From Planctomycetota bacterium (GTDB taxonomy: Bacteria; Planctomycetota; Phycisphaerae; WQYP01), in assembly GCA_021818445.1 (NCBI GenBank), contig JAKAEB010000008.1:1-64000 (forward strand): a DNA stretch of 64,000 nucleotides, in the 5' to 3' direction. Both the position numbers and the translations under genes were made by a program. How positions within the stretch are numbered: the first letter of the stretch is position 1; the number at the start of each line of letters is the position of its first letter. A model generated the notes under the pieces. That model saw only the letters and a program-made list of their open reading frames with translations. It did not search any database and had not been told where the DNA came from. This document shows positions 9,771-19,673 of this stretch, piece after piece.

Positions 9771-11042
9771 CTATTTCGGCGGTAAGGTAATACCGCCCTG
9801 TCGTCGGTATTCTGATGGAGTGCATCCTGCCGTGTTTCGGAACATCACATTAAATGTTTTTTCAGTCTTGAAGCCGGACTCCATCGCCACACGCCACATC
9901 GGCTCAGCCGTGTTAATAAGCAGATGCCGGGCCCGATCCACATGCGCCCGCCAGATGGCATCCTGCAAAGTGCTCCCGGTCTGAGCACGAAAGCGCATCT
10001 CGATGCTGCGGCGTGACACCATGAGTTTTGTGATGATGTCCTGCACACGGATTGGCTGATGGGCATGTTCATGGATGAAACGATGCGCCGCCGCCACGTC
10101 CGGGTCTTCAAACGCGTTGAGGTCGGTTGAGGCACGTGACACCACCGGCAGCGGGGGTATGAACAGGGGCTTTTGCGGTGCCGGTTGACCATGCATCATT
10201 TCATTGAGCACCCGGCAGGCTTCCCGTCCAATCTGGCGCGGATTAAGCGGTATGCTGGTCAATGGCGGCTGCGCCAGCATGCATATCCATTCAATATTAT
10301 CCACGCCGCAAATAGCCAGTTCCTCGGGCGCAAGCACCTGGGTATCACGCGCCAGTCGCACCGCCTCATAGGCGAACCGATCCATACAGGCAAAAAGAGC
10401 GGTGGGTTTGGGCAACTTTTTAATCCAATTGCGCAGGGCCGTCTGCTGGCGGTCATTTTGAAAGCTCCACCAGTCCGCAACTGTATTATCAAAGATATGG
10501 GGTTGCCGTCCATGCTTGTTGAGGGCGGCGAGGTACCCCTGGCGGCGCAGCTTTTCCCACGGCCAGAGCAGATTGGTACCATCCATGCCGTAGTACGCGA
10601 AATTGCGAAATCCCTTATTGATAAAATATTGCGCTGCCATGACGCCCACCTCGTAGTCGTCGGGGATAACCTGTGCAAAGGGAGAATCCTGCTGAAAGTG
10701 AGGCGTGCTGACAACCGGTATCCGAGCTTTGGCGAGTTCCGTCAGCATTTGCGGATCGTCCCAGTGGCCCAGAATGACACCGTCTGCATCGCCCCGGGCA
10801 ATTTCCTCAAGGCCGATCTCGCCTAGATAAGCGATGTATACGCGCCAGTCCTCGACCCTGTTGGCGAAATGGGCGATCTCCATAGCCACCCGCTCGGAAT
10901 AGCCCGCAACATCGCGCGAGAGATACGCCACTCGAAACATTTTTGGCCGCTTCTTGCTGGCGCGGCGACCGGCCGGGCTATTTCCATTCTTCTTTTCTCG
11001 CTTCACGGGGGAAAGCTTAACACGCCGCTGATGAAATTGCAT
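9771..11042 (-). CDS. XylR-like transcriptional regulator (LacI-type sensor plus AraC HTH)
   Basis: A sugar-responsive activator with the same layout as XylR. A periplasmic-binding-protein-like sensor comes first (RVAYLSRDVAGYSERV through CGVDNIEWICMLAQPPLTSI), followed by a C-terminal AraC-type double helix-turn-helix. The second recognition region reads WRVAMESGFKTEKTFNVMFR with a CTPSEYRR ending. The start is uncertain: candidate Met codons lie at 11042 and 10940, and the track ORF uses a TTG at 11150. The gene is divergent from the prepilin, PEP-CTERM and glycanase run, so it may control it. The inducer is not deducible from sequence alone. Confidence 0.88.
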   Translation of the reverse strand: MQFHQRRVKLSPVKREKKNGNSPAGRRASKKRPKMFRVAYLSRDVAGYSERVAMEIAHFANRVEDWRVYIAYLGEIGLEEIARGDADGVILGHWDDPQMLTELAKARIPVVSTPHFQQDSPFAQVIPDDYEVGVMAAQYFINKGFRNFAYYGMDGTNLLWPWEKLRRQGYLAALNKHGRQPHIFDNTVADWWSFQNDRQQTALRNWIKKLPKPTALFACMDRFAYEAVRLARDTQVLAPEELAICGVDNIEWICMLAQPPLTSIPLNPRQIGREACRVLNEMMHGQPAPQKPLFIPPLPVVSRASTDLNAFEDPDVAAAHRFIHEHAHQPIRVQDIITKLMVSRRSIEMRFRAQTGSTLQDAIWRAHVDRARHLLINTAEPMWRVAMESGFKTEKTFNVMFRNTAGCTPSEYRRQGGITLPPK

Positions 11043-11202
11043 TAAATTGCGCTGTCGGTATGCATTTTTGCGCTCGCGTTCCTTGTTACCTGTGGATGGT
11101 TGGTTAGACTTAAGGGCGTAGTTGAAATACTCCGTGGGTGAAGTGAGCAAGTCAAATAATCCCTGGCGGTGCTCAATCCGCTGCTGTCGTTGTCAGTTAA
11201 AT

Positions 11203-11223
11203 CGTATGGCGAAGTGCCATACG
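11203..11223. promoter_or_regulatory. Inverted repeat in the divergent regulator/prepilin region
   Basis: CGTATGGC-GAAGT-GCCATACG is a perfect 8-bp inverted repeat with a five-base spacer. It ends 33 bp before the prepilin ATG, between two divergent genes. It could be the operator of the XylR-like regulator or a leader hairpin in the prepilin mRNA. Confidence 0.5.
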
Positions 11224-11256
11224 GGAGTTTGGTCGGCTTCTTGAAAGGGCACAAAC

Positions 11257-12312
11257 ATGCTGCGCTGGCGTTTATCTGCAAATCGTGGTTTTACGCTGAT
11301 CGAATTGCTGGTGGTCATATCCATCATTGCTCTGTTAATAGCGCTTCTCCTGCCGGCACTGGCGGTGGCACGATCCGACGGGCTGTCGGTATCGTGCCTT
11401 TCCAATTTGCGCTCATTGGGTTTGGCGGCCATCGAATACACCAATGAAAACGCCGGTATGCTTCCGATAGGCCAGTCGTTACAGCCCACTGTACCGTTTC
11501 CCGCCGGGGCGACCACTAATACCATATTCCCTGCGGGTTTTACCAACTTGCCATCCGGCTGGAGCAACCCCAATAAAGCCCAAGCCACATGGGCCACCAT
11601 TTTAAATGCGTATGTGAAACAGGGTGTGCCCGAGGGCGAAGAGTATGATGCATGGGCCTACCCCGGCGATGCACCCGCAGGCAGTCTGGCCAGCAACGCG
11701 GTGGATGTCGGCTTATCGCCCATATTCCGCGACCCTGCCGCCGGAACCTCGGGTTCATGGCCGGTTGCCGGGCAATCGGACTATCAGGCCAACGAATTAC
11801 TCTTCCCGTACCAGCAAAATATGCGGGCAGCCAGCAGCCGCGGTGGCCAGTGGCCCTATGAGCAGTTCTACCGCTTGGATAATCTTGGTGGTCGCGGGTC
11901 GAGTGTGATTATGTTCATGGACGGCGAGCGTGATGCAACTTTGGGTACCTCGTGGCCCACCGATTTCTGGGGAACGCTGTACGCCAACGGGCTTGTACCC
12001 TATAACGGCCAAGCTCCTTACTGGGGTACCATACCAACGCTGAATCCGCACCAGGGCATCATCCCCGGACCGGATGGCTTCGGAACCAATGTTAATTATG
12101 GACCCGACACGCAGGGATCATGGCAGAACGATTACTGGTGCCGCTGGCGGCATGGGCATGGTGACCAGCATGAAATGAATGCCGTATTTGGTGATGGCCA
12201 CGCGGATACCTTCCAATACACCTCCAATGGGCCGGGTGACCTAACCAATCCCCCGCGTTCCAACTGCCCAGTCGGTGACTTCCAGCCCAACGCACCCGGT
12301 GGCAGCAATTAG
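11257..12312 (+). CDS. Prepilin-type N-terminal cleavage/methylation protein
   Basis: A type II secretion/type IV pilin-like protein with a class III signal: basic [11 protein letters not shown], then [16 protein letters not shown], cut after Gly and methylated by PilD-type peptidase. The remaining 320 residues are the large planctomycete-style soluble domain, ending near [18 protein letters not shown], which resembles the C-terminal HX9DG motif of these families. The ATG has a GAAAGGG site seven bases upstream. Planctomycete genomes carry many such proteins, and their structural role is poorly known. It heads a co-directional series with the PEP-CTERM protein and two glycoside hydrolases. 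Confidence 0.9.
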   Translation: MLRWRLSANRGFTLIELLVVISIIALLIALLLPALAVARSDGLSVSCLSNLRSLGLAAIEYTNENAGMLPIGQSLQPTVPFPAGATTNTIFPAGFTNLPSGWSNPNKAQATWATILNAYVKQGVPEGEEYDAWAYPGDAPAGSLASNAVDVGLSPIFRDPAAGTSGSWPVAGQSDYQANELLFPYQQNMRAASSRGGQWPYEQFYRLDNLGGRGSSVIMFMDGERDATLGTSWPTDFWGTLYANGLVPYNGQAPYWGTIPTLNPHQGIIPGPDGFGTNVNYGPDTQGSWQNDYWCRWRHGHGDQHEMNAVFGDGHADTFQYTSNGPGDLTNPPRSNCPVGDFQPNAPGGSN

Positions 12313-12465
12313 GAAAGTCGCTTTGACCCCGTGGCGCATCCCGCGCCCGGGGCGGGCGCAGGAGAAGTGAAAAACAAAAGTAAGCAAAGTGAAAGGAGTA
12401 GTAGCGAGCAGGGGGTGTTCAGGCCGGCCCGTAACAGGCGTGGTTATTTGTGAGGAGACTTTCCA

Positions 12466-13452
12466 ATGAAAGCTCAATGGTTAAGTACGGGACGGATGGC
12501 AACGGTTGGGCTCGTAGCGGCTTCGGTGTCTTGTATGGCTTTAAGCGCTGCGCAGGTGCAGGCCAGCGTCGGCTACGATGGGCCCAATGCCATCAACCTG
12601 ACCTTCGCTTATCAAGGTGAGGCCAGTTATTCGGCAGCTTCGAATTTTTCCCAAGGTATCAAGGATGCCTCCTCCGGCTATACGGCCGGCCCTGCCGCGT
12701 ACGGCGTTGATCCATCCAATACCGGCCAAACTTGGAACATGATGATTCCCGGTTCGGCCAACTATGGTGGTTTGGGCGATCTTTCCGGCGGTGGCTACTT
12801 CACTGCCAGTGCCGGTTATACGGATAAGGGATTGCTTGACTCTCAAGGTAATTCCACCGGCGTGTCATTCACCACGCCCACAGGGGTCAATTTCCAAAGC
12901 GCCACATGGCCGTCGCCGGAAGTTGTCATGAATAACGAATATGTTTATTCTGCCACCCCACGTGGTGGTACGGCACCCGTGGCAACACCCATTGAAGACA
13001 TCATTGGTGGACTTAAACCGGGGGCAGATTACGTACTCTATCTCTACGGTTCCGGAACGAATGCCGACAATATGGGGTCAACTTTTTCATTGGCGACGGC
13101 CAACTACGTTGCCGGGATGCCCACATCGGCCGCCACCACGGGATCGCCCACACGGGCCGGGCCCATTGTGCTACCTTGGGAGGCTAACTCCAAGGACTAC
13201 AACTACGCGGCGGCCAGCGCGTCGGCTACGCAGGGCGTCATCTGGACCAGCCTGACCGCACAGGCCGATTCCAGTGGTAACATCGGCTTCTTTATGACAA
13301 ACTTGGCCGGAGAAAACCAAAGTGCGCTCAATGGTTTCCAGTTGCAGCCGATTGCCTCAACGCCCACACCGGAACCCGCCAGTGCGATTATCCTTCTGGC
13401 GGCGGTTGGCGGATTGGCTATCCTGAAGCGCAGAACGCTGCGTCGCACCTGA
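12466..13452 (+). CDS. PEP-CTERM sorting domain protein
   Basis: A secreted surface protein. The N-terminal signal sequence ends in the AQVQAS region. The body is rich in Gly, Ser, Thr and aromatic residues with no motif I recognise. The C terminus carries the exosortase signal: TPEPASAIILLAAVGGLAIL, then the basic tail KRRTLRRT. An exosortase encoded elsewhere would process it. GAGGAG lies 10 bases before the ATG, and a clear terminator follows the gene. Confidence 0.9.
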   Translation: MKAQWLSTGRMATVGLVAASVSCMALSAAQVQASVGYDGPNAINLTFAYQGEASYSAASNFSQGIKDASSGYTAGPAAYGVDPSNTGQTWNMMIPGSANYGGLGDLSGGGYFTASAGYTDKGLLDSQGNSTGVSFTTPTGVNFQSATWPSPEVVMNNEYVYSATPRGGTAPVATPIEDIIGGLKPGADYVLYLYGSGTNADNMGSTFSLATANYVAGMPTSAATTGSPTRAGPIVLPWEANSKDYNYAAASASATQGVIWTSLTAQADSSGNIGFFMTNLAGENQSALNGFQLQPIASTPTPEPASAIILLAAVGGLAILKRRTLRRT

Positions 13453-13477
13453 GGTAACTGATTAAATTGTCGTCCTT

Positions 13478-13517
13478 AGCGGGCTTGCCAGCAGCCAGGC
13501 GGCAGCCCGCTTTTTTT
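13478..13517 (+). terminator. Intrinsic terminator after the PEP-CTERM gene
   Basis: The stem AGCGGGCT(TGCC)/(GGC)AGCCCGCT is followed directly by a run of seven T, 26 bp past the stop codon. Confidence 0.85.
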
Positions 13518-13750
13518 ACCCTTTGTATGCCGGGACTGTTGTGCACCTTTTAATACCGTCGAACAATCGTGCTGCAAACCGCCGACGATTACATGTTCCG
13601 CGCCAGCCGCGCCGTTACACCCCGTCGGTGTACTCAGGGGGAACTCGCTTGTGTTGGGGCTGGCCAATCGAAGGGATATATCGGCCATGTACAGCCGGGG
13701 CGGGCCGCCATAACATCCGTATATGACATCTGCAGGAAAGGCATTCGCAC

Positions 13751-14812
13751 ATGAAGCTAAACAAGCTATTCATCCTGGTTCTCGGAACTTTGGGATTAAT
13801 AATTGGGCTAACCAGTTCCGGGCGATGTATGGCAGCCCCACCCCATCCCCCGATGCGCACCTTGCCATGTCCCTATTCCATCGCATCGATGCAACTCCAC
13901 ACCAGCGGCAATCATATTTATGACGCGTCGGGAACAATTGTTGTGGTGCACGGGGTCGATCTACCAAGTATGGAGTGGACCAATCGCGGCACGCACATCC
14001 ACCGCTCGATCGCTGCCGCCATCAAAAGCTGGCACTGCCAGATTATCCGCATCCCTACCTCCGACGCCCGCTGGTTTGGGCAGATGCCCGGGCAAACCCA
14101 CGGAGGCCGGGTATATCGGCATATTCTCGATCAGTTGATTAGGTACGCCGCCCGGCATCACGTATATGTGGTGTTCGATCTGCACTGGACGGATATGGAT
14201 GGCCATCTCTCCGCACTCGGACAACATCGAATGCCTGGGCCTCAATCCATTATCTTCTGGCGATCGGCGGCCCGTCGATATAAAAATTTTCCGAATGTTT
14301 TGTTTGACATTTATAACGAACCGCACGGTATCCCCTGGAATCTCTGGCTTAATGGTGGCCCCTGTGCGGGTGAAACGCCGCACTCTGTAGTGTTTTACCG
14401 GGCGACCGGTATGCAGCGGCTTTACACTGTTGTGCGGCACGCTGGTGCATCCAACATCGTTATCGCCGGTGGTTTGAGTTGGGCGTTTAACGATTTTGGC
14501 ATGGCGCATGGCGTACTTCTCAAAGGACACAATGTGGTCTATGATTGCCATATCTATCCATGGAAGCATCATTGGCGGCGCAGCTTCGAGGGTGCGGTGA
14601 AAAAAGTTCCGGTCATCTTCGATGAATTTGGCGGCAACGGTCAGCAGTTGGCTTTTGGTCGCAAGGTTATTAATTTTGCAGCCCGGCACCGGATCAGTTG
14701 GTGTGCATGGTCGTTTCACACTCAAGCCGGACCGGTATTGATAAAAAATTGGAACTATCGGCCATCCACCTTCGGAAAGCTGATCAAAAAAGCAATCTTG
14801 CAGCATCGATGA
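13751..14812 (+). CDS. Glycoside hydrolase family 5 (cellulase/mannanase-like)
   Basis: A secreted retaining endo-glycanase with a clear signal peptide (LFILVLGTLGLIIGLTSSGRCMA). The (beta/alpha)8 fold is suggested by VVVHGVDLPSMEW, RIPTSDARWFG and the YVVFDLHWTD strand. The acid/base Glu is in IYNEPHG (about residue 189) and the nucleophile Glu in VIFDEFGG (about 291), both matching GH5. At 353 residues it is a single catalytic domain. A GGAAAGG site precedes the ATG. The GH2 gene follows after 63 bp, so mannan or a related beta-glycan is the likely substrate, but GH5 specificity cannot be read by eye. Confidence 0.88.
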   Translation: MKLNKLFILVLGTLGLIIGLTSSGRCMAAPPHPPMRTLPCPYSIASMQLHTSGNHIYDASGTIVVVHGVDLPSMEWTNRGTHIHRSIAAAIKSWHCQIIRIPTSDARWFGQMPGQTHGGRVYRHILDQLIRYAARHHVYVVFDLHWTDMDGHLSALGQHRMPGPQSIIFWRSAARRYKNFPNVLFDIYNEPHGIPWNLWLNGGPCAGETPHSVVFYRATGMQRLYTVVRHAGASNIVIAGGLSWAFNDFGMAHGVLLKGHNVVYDCHIYPWKHHWRRSFEGAVKKVPVIFDEFGGNGQQLAFGRKVINFAARHRISWCAWSFHTQAGPVLIKNWNYRPSTFGKLIKKAILQHR

Positions 14813-14875
14813 TGCGGTGCGGCGGCAAACTCGCAACGTGTCCGTGAAGGTCTAACCATTGAAAGGATTCTCTCC

Positions 14876-17440
14876 ATGTCAGATATCATACGCCATGTAA
14901 CGGAAATCCCTCCGATCAATCGCCGTCGGCTTCTGCAGGCGGCCGTCGGCGCGGGTGTTGGTGTTGCGCTTTCGGGCTGCACCGAGAAGTCTGACAGCAG
15001 CGTGTCGTCGACGATCATCCCGGCAAAATCATTCAAATCTCTCTCGCTTGCCGGTACCGGCTGGACACTTCAGCAGGAAGGTGAATCCACGCATGTGCCT
15101 GCCATCGTGCCGGGCAGTACCTATACCGACCTGTTGCGTCATGCCAAAATTCCCCATCCCTTTTACCGCGAAAACAGTGGTAAAGTGCAGTGGGTTGCGG
15201 ATAAGAACTGGATATATGAACGCAGCTTTCATCTGTCCGATGACATGCTTTCCCGGCAGCAGATTTGCCTGCAATGCGACGGCCTTGACACCTTGGCAAC
15301 GCTTTGGCTCAACGGCCAGATGCTGGGTCGCGCTGATAACATGTTTCGCCAATGGAGCTTTAATATTAAACCGCACGTGCGGCGTGGTACCAACACCCTG
15401 CGGATTAAGTTTGACACCTTGGAACCCACCGTAAAAAGGCTTTCGGCGGAATATAAATCGAAATACGCCATCGATTTACCCGACCCCCGCAGTTGGATTC
15501 GCAAGGCTCCATACATGTGGGGTTGGGACTGGTGCCGCCCGCTGCTTACCCAGGGGATATGGCGCGATATCCGCATTGAATCTTTCGACGCCCGAATTAC
15601 CGATGTCGGCGTTCATCAGCACCATCAGTCGGACGGTTCTGTCCGGTTGGCCATTGATACGTCCCTTGTCCACGCACCGGTCGATGCGCTGGTGGTCGTA
15701 TCGGTATCGCTCGGTGGAAAAACTGTGGCTGCCGGTCAAGGCTCAATTAAACATGGCCGGTCGCGCATTCATCTCACCATTACCAAGCCAGAACTGTGGT
15801 GGCCGAATGGAATGGGGGCGCATCCGCTTTACAGTGTGTCGGTGGAATTGAATCAGGCCAACATCGTGCTGCATTCCCATTTTTGCCGTGTGGGTTTGCG
15901 TCAGGTGGAGGTGCTGCCGCCCAGTGATGGCGTTGCCATGCACGTCAAGGTCAATGGGGTGCCTGTTTTTGTCAAGGGTGCCGATTGGATCCCCGCAGAT
16001 AACCTTCCGACACGCGTGACGCCGGAACTGCTGCGCTATTACATGAAGACCGCCGCCGACTGTCATTTCAACTTCATCCGTCTCTGGGGCGGTGGCTATT
16101 ATGAACAGGACGAACTCTTTGACCTGTGCGATGAACTGGGTCTGATGCTGCAGTTCGAATTTAAATTCGCCAATGACACCTATCCCGTGCATGACTCACG
16201 TTGGATGAACAATCTGCAGATTGAAATCGACCAGCAGGTGCGACGCTGCCGCAATCATCCGGCCATCGTTATCTGGAGCGGCAACAATGAGATACAGGAC
16301 TTCAAGGGCTATTATCATTTATTTAATGATGTTATCGGCGGCATTGTCCGCCGCCTGGTTCCCGGTGCCTTTTATGAAGTCGGCAGCGGTGCCTCCGGCA
16401 GCGGCGATATCCACACCTGGGCCGTCTGGCACGGCAATGCACCCTTTGAACAGTACCGCACTGTGGAAGGCTTTGTAACCGAGTTCGGCATGCAGTCGTT
16501 TCCCGCGCCGCAAACCGTTGATACCTACACCGATGCGTCCGACCGGGATTCCATACATTCACCCGTCATGCGCTATCATGAACGTGATGGAAGCGGCCAC
16601 GGCATCGGCATCATCATGCACTACACCCAGATGTATTTTGGAAAGGCCCCCGCTGATTTCGACTCCACTCTGCTCCTGACGCAGATCAATCAGGCGTACG
16701 GCATTCGCTACGGCGTGGAGCATTGGCGCCGCGATATGCCCCGCTCCATGGCGGCGACCATCTGGCAATATAACGACTGCTGGCCCGGCCCCACGTGGGC
16801 AATGATCGACTACGACCGCCGATGGAAGGCCATTCAATACCAGTCACGCCACTTTTTTGCGCCGGTGATTGTCAGTGGTATTCCGGACACCAAAACCGGT
16901 ACCGCCGGACTCCATGTCACCAGTGATCATCAGCATGATCTTTCCGGCGTGCTGGAATGGCTGGTCACCGATCTGCATGGCAATGAGCTGGTCACCGGAG
17001 AAAGAAATGTTCATATCCCCGCCCGAACCAGCCGGTTGGCCCATGCGTTGAATCTTGCCGAGCTTATTAAATCGCACGGGGAAAATAATATACTTATCTG
17101 GGTGCGCGTGATGATCGACGGCCGGACTGTTGCGGAAAACACCTTGTTCTTCCCCCGTCCGATCGAACTCAAGCTGCCAATGCCGCAACTTTCACGCAGC
17201 ATTCGCGGCAGCGGACGCAGTTATCATCTGACGCTGACCGCCGATAAGCCGGCGCTCTGGTGCTTTGCGCGGCTCAAAAATGAGTACGCCGTATTTTCAG
17301 ATAATTTCTTTCATCTGCCGCCCGGCCGCGATAAAAAGATATACATCACGTTGGAAAAGCCGCTCTCGCCAGCGGAATTCATCAAGAATCTGTCCATCGG
17401 CAGTGTGTATGATCTGGCCCCGGACATGCGGCAGAGTTGA
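14876..17440 (+). CDS. Glycoside hydrolase family 2, beta-mannosidase-like lipoprotein
   Basis: An exo-acting retaining glycosidase that would release mannose from the products of the GH5 enzyme. The N terminus has a twin-arginine-like motif and lipobox (RRRLLQAAVGAGVGVALSGC), so it is probably exported and lipidated. A sugar-binding jelly roll follows (VPGSTYTDLLRHAKIPHPFY is typical of beta-mannosidases), then the Ig-like domain and the TIM barrel. The acid/base is in WSGNNEIQDF (about residue 465) and the nucleophile in VTEFGMQSFP (about 535). The length of 854 fits the family. AAAGGA sits eight bases before the ATG. Confidence 0.93.
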   Translation: MSDIIRHVTEIPPINRRRLLQAAVGAGVGVALSGCTEKSDSSVSSTIIPAKSFKSLSLAGTGWTLQQEGESTHVPAIVPGSTYTDLLRHAKIPHPFYRENSGKVQWVADKNWIYERSFHLSDDMLSRQQICLQCDGLDTLATLWLNGQMLGRADNMFRQWSFNIKPHVRRGTNTLRIKFDTLEPTVKRLSAEYKSKYAIDLPDPRSWIRKAPYMWGWDWCRPLLTQGIWRDIRIESFDARITDVGVHQHHQSDGSVRLAIDTSLVHAPVDALVVVSVSLGGKTVAAGQGSIKHGRSRIHLTITKPELWWPNGMGAHPLYSVSVELNQANIVLHSHFCRVGLRQVEVLPPSDGVAMHVKVNGVPVFVKGADWIPADNLPTRVTPELLRYYMKTAADCHFNFIRLWGGGYYEQDELFDLCDELGLMLQFEFKFANDTYPVHDSRWMNNLQIEIDQQVRRCRNHPAIVIWSGNNEIQDFKGYYHLFNDVIGGIVRRLVPGAFYEVGSGASGSGDIHTWAVWHGNAPFEQYRTVEGFVTEFGMQSFPAPQTVDTYTDASDRDSIHSPVMRYHERDGSGHGIGIIMHYTQMYFGKAPADFDSTLLLTQINQAYGIRYGVEHWRRDMPRSMAATIWQYNDCWPGPTWAMIDYDRRWKAIQYQSRHFFAPVIVSGIPDTKTGTAGLHVTSDHQHDLSGVLEWLVTDLHGNELVTGERNVHIPARTSRLAHALNLAELIKSHGENNILIWVRVMIDGRTVAENTLFFPRPIELKLPMPQLSRSIRGSGRSYHLTLTADKPALWCFARLKNEYAVFSDNFFHLPPGRDKKIYITLEKPLSPAEFIKNLSIGSVYDLAPDMRQS

Positions 17441-17793
17441 ACGGTGTGGTATCGACTATCGCAGGGGGCCTCAAGCCGCAACTCGTCTGATGAAACGTGT
17501 TTATCCGTCGCGGAGCCCAACGCGGATGTCTGACTGCTTCCGCCGTGTCTTTCCTGCGGAGCCGATGCGCGCGACGCTGGGAACTCCTGCGTCCAGTCCA
17601 TCTGGTTGAAACGCGTGGGCATTTTGGCCACCTCGCCAGAGCCATTGCGTAAAGATGACGACCCGGCGGTAAAAGCTGTACAATCGGGTGGGCCGTTTGC
17701 GGCGCGTTGAAGAAAGTGTTCAAAGTGCGCTCACGGTCTATTTCAGGGACAATGGCCCCAAGTATTTCGGAGCGAAAAACACAAGTGAGTTAA
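17441..17793. other. Degenerate intergenic sequence
   Basis: About 350 bp with no gene I can support. The minus-strand track ORFs of 106-113 codons overlap the end of the GH2 gene and show no domain. The boundary position, next to a broken AbiEii gene, suggests scar sequence from past insertions. Confidence 0.4.
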
Positions 17794-18672
17794 AGCGACC
17801 CCGATCGCAGCCGGAGGATTAAAGAACTCACCATTCTGGCATTATTCTCCGACGACAGCCTGATGCAACGTCTGGTACTCAAAGGCGGTAATGCCATCGA
17901 CATCGCGCTCAATGCCGGAACCCGTGCATTGGCGGACATCGACTTGTCCATGTCCGATCAATTTTAGTCGGCGGAAATGGATGACATTAAATCGCGAATC
18001 CGAAGGTGTCTGGAAACGGCATTCTGCCAATACAATTTCCTTGTCTTTGACTTCGACATGCGTGAAGTACCGCCGGTAATTTCGTCCGACATGCGCGATT
18101 TCTGGGGTGGATACGAGATCGAATTTCGAATCATCGACACAGCAAATTACGAGCGCCTTAAAGACCGACCGGAAGCTTTGCGCCGCCAGGCCATTTAAAT
18201 GGGAAAGCGCGGCAAGCTGATGATCGACATAAGCCGGTTTGACTATTGCGAGGGAAAGGAGAGCAGGATAATCGACGGCCTGACGATTTATATCTACTCG
18301 CCCACCATGATTGTATGCGAGAAATTGCGGGCGTTGTGCCAGCAGATGCCCGAGTATGCGGAGATTGTAAAACGCGGACGCTCGGGCAGCGCGCGGGCGC
18401 GGGATTTTGTCGATATCCATCAGTTGATGAATCAATTTGCCATCGATCTTTCGTCGGATGCGAGCTGGAGTACCCTCGGAAATATATTCCATGCCAAACG
18501 CGTGCCATTGCGTCTGCTGGGCGAACTTGAAAATTACAGAGAATTTCATCGCCAAAACTTTCAGGCGGTGCAAGACACGGTCAAGCCGGGAATCAAACTA
18601 AAAGATTTTGATTTTTGCTTTGATTATGTCGGGGGGTTGATTAAAAAACTAAAGCCCTTTGGGGACAAATAA
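17794..18672 (+). pseudogene. AbiEii-like nucleotidyltransferase toxin, broken by two in-frame stops
   Basis: One reading frame runs through this region but is cut by TAG at 17965 and TAA at 18196, and no ATG start is seen upstream. The first piece contains the nucleotidyltransferase core RLVLKGGNAIDIAL and RALADIDLSM, the hGG and DxD motifs of the AbiEii (DUF1814) superfamily. Pieces two and three (MDDIKSRIRRC, and SPTMIVCEKLRALCQQ with ARDFVDIHQL) are the normal downstream parts. There are no frameshifts; all three parts are in the same frame, so decay is recent or readthrough is possible. The gene is convergent with the AbiEi-like gene and their 3' ends overlap by 24 bp. Confidence 0.82.
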
Positions 18673-19545
18673 CCGCCAGTCGCGAATGTACTCCATTTCC
18701 TGCATGCCGTGCGTCAGGTAGAAGTCGAATGGCATGGGAAAGCGGCGCAGCATGTCCAGTTGATAACCTTTGTAGCCCGCACGCTCCATGTAAAAACCAA
18801 TAGCTTGGTGGTAGGGGTATGTAAACGCAAGCCTTTCCAGTGTTGCTGAGAGCACATTGGCCGATGCGCGATCCCCAGCCGATCGGTAAGCGTTAAGCAC
18901 CTCCGCCACGCCGCCGGCATATACCGGCCGCACTGCAATATCGATCAAAGTCCGTTCGAGCTTCGTAAATCGCAGAATTCCGAGCGGTCGGCCTGCGCCC
19001 ATGACCGGTTCTTCAACCACGCCGTAGTTCTGCGTATTCTTTCCGCTGATCAGGCAAACCCGAAACTCCGCTGTCTCGGCCACGTTGTGAGAAACGCGCA
19101 CTGGCCTGCGCATTGCCACATCAATGCTGTTTTGGGTCAAGTTGGTGTTGGCAGCACCCGTGCTCGGCTGTTCCACATTCAGGTAAGTGGTTTTGGGAAT
19201 TTGCTCGGTAAGTCCATGAAATGCCACGGCAGTGTAGTGAGAGAAATAACAATCAGGTTTAAGCGTCAGCATGATCTCGTACACGGTGGCATCACCCCAT
19301 ACATACCGCACCTCTCGCTTATAAGGCTTTGGGAATGGGAAAACGGTCTGCGTCAGCCGCTTGGAGTCGAGCAGAAAACGAACAAACGCCTGGACCGTCG
19401 TGCTCTGTGCCAACCGCCAGAAATTGCGTTGGCCGGCCAAATGCATGGCGATATCCTTCTGCCGAAAGATTTTTTCTGGCAGCGCGTCAAAATAGCGAAA
19501 TATATCTGGCCGGGCAATGTTCAGTCGGGTCTGTTTCATGGCCAT
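18649..19545 (-). CDS. Type IV TA AbiEi-family antitoxin/transcription factor
   Basis: A 298-residue AbiEi-like protein. The N-terminal winged-helix part includes FRQKDIAMHLAGQRNFWRLA. The antitoxin body has the family hallmark YFSHYTAVAFHGLTEQIPKT, and LRFTKLERTLIDIAVRP is the usual helical segment. AbiEi proteins repress their own operon through inverted repeats and oppose the AbiEii nucleotidyltransferase. Here a perfect 30-bp palindrome sits eight bases before the ATG. The orientation is odd: the toxin-like gene faces it instead of following it. An in-frame Met two codons in (19539) is an alternative start. Confidence 0.88.
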   Translation of the reverse strand: MAMKQTRLNIARPDIFRYFDALPEKIFRQKDIAMHLAGQRNFWRLAQSTTVQAFVRFLLDSKRLTQTVFPFPKPYKREVRYVWGDATVYEIMLTLKPDCYFSHYTAVAFHGLTEQIPKTTYLNVEQPSTGAANTNLTQNSIDVAMRRPVRVSHNVAETAEFRVCLISGKNTQNYGVVEEPVMGAGRPLGILRFTKLERTLIDIAVRPVYAGGVAEVLNAYRSAGDRASANVLSATLERLAFTYPYHQAIGFYMERAGYKGYQLDMLRRFPMPFDFYLTHGMQEMEYIRDWRLFVPKGL

Positions 19546-19552
19546 TAATCTC

Positions 19553-19582
19553 GTTAACAGAATTATATATAATTCTGTTAAC
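19553..19582. promoter_or_regulatory. Perfect 30-bp palindrome, likely AbiEi operator
   Basis: The half-site GTTAACAGAATTATA is followed immediately by its exact reverse complement. It lies eight bases upstream of the AbiEi-like start. The AT core ATTATATATAAT could double as the -10 region, which fits autorepression. Confidence 0.75.
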
Positions 19583-19673
19583 AGATGTCAATTAGATAGC
19601 CAGGTAATATTCGATTTTTATTGCATAAAATGCGTTTTTATGCGTAAATCGAACCGAGGCACAGTAAATGTCG

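Noticed and set aside
17382-17723. Minus-strand ORF of 113 codons after the GH2 gene
   Set aside because: It overlaps the GH2 end and has no recognisable family; transposase origin was considered but no motif supports it.
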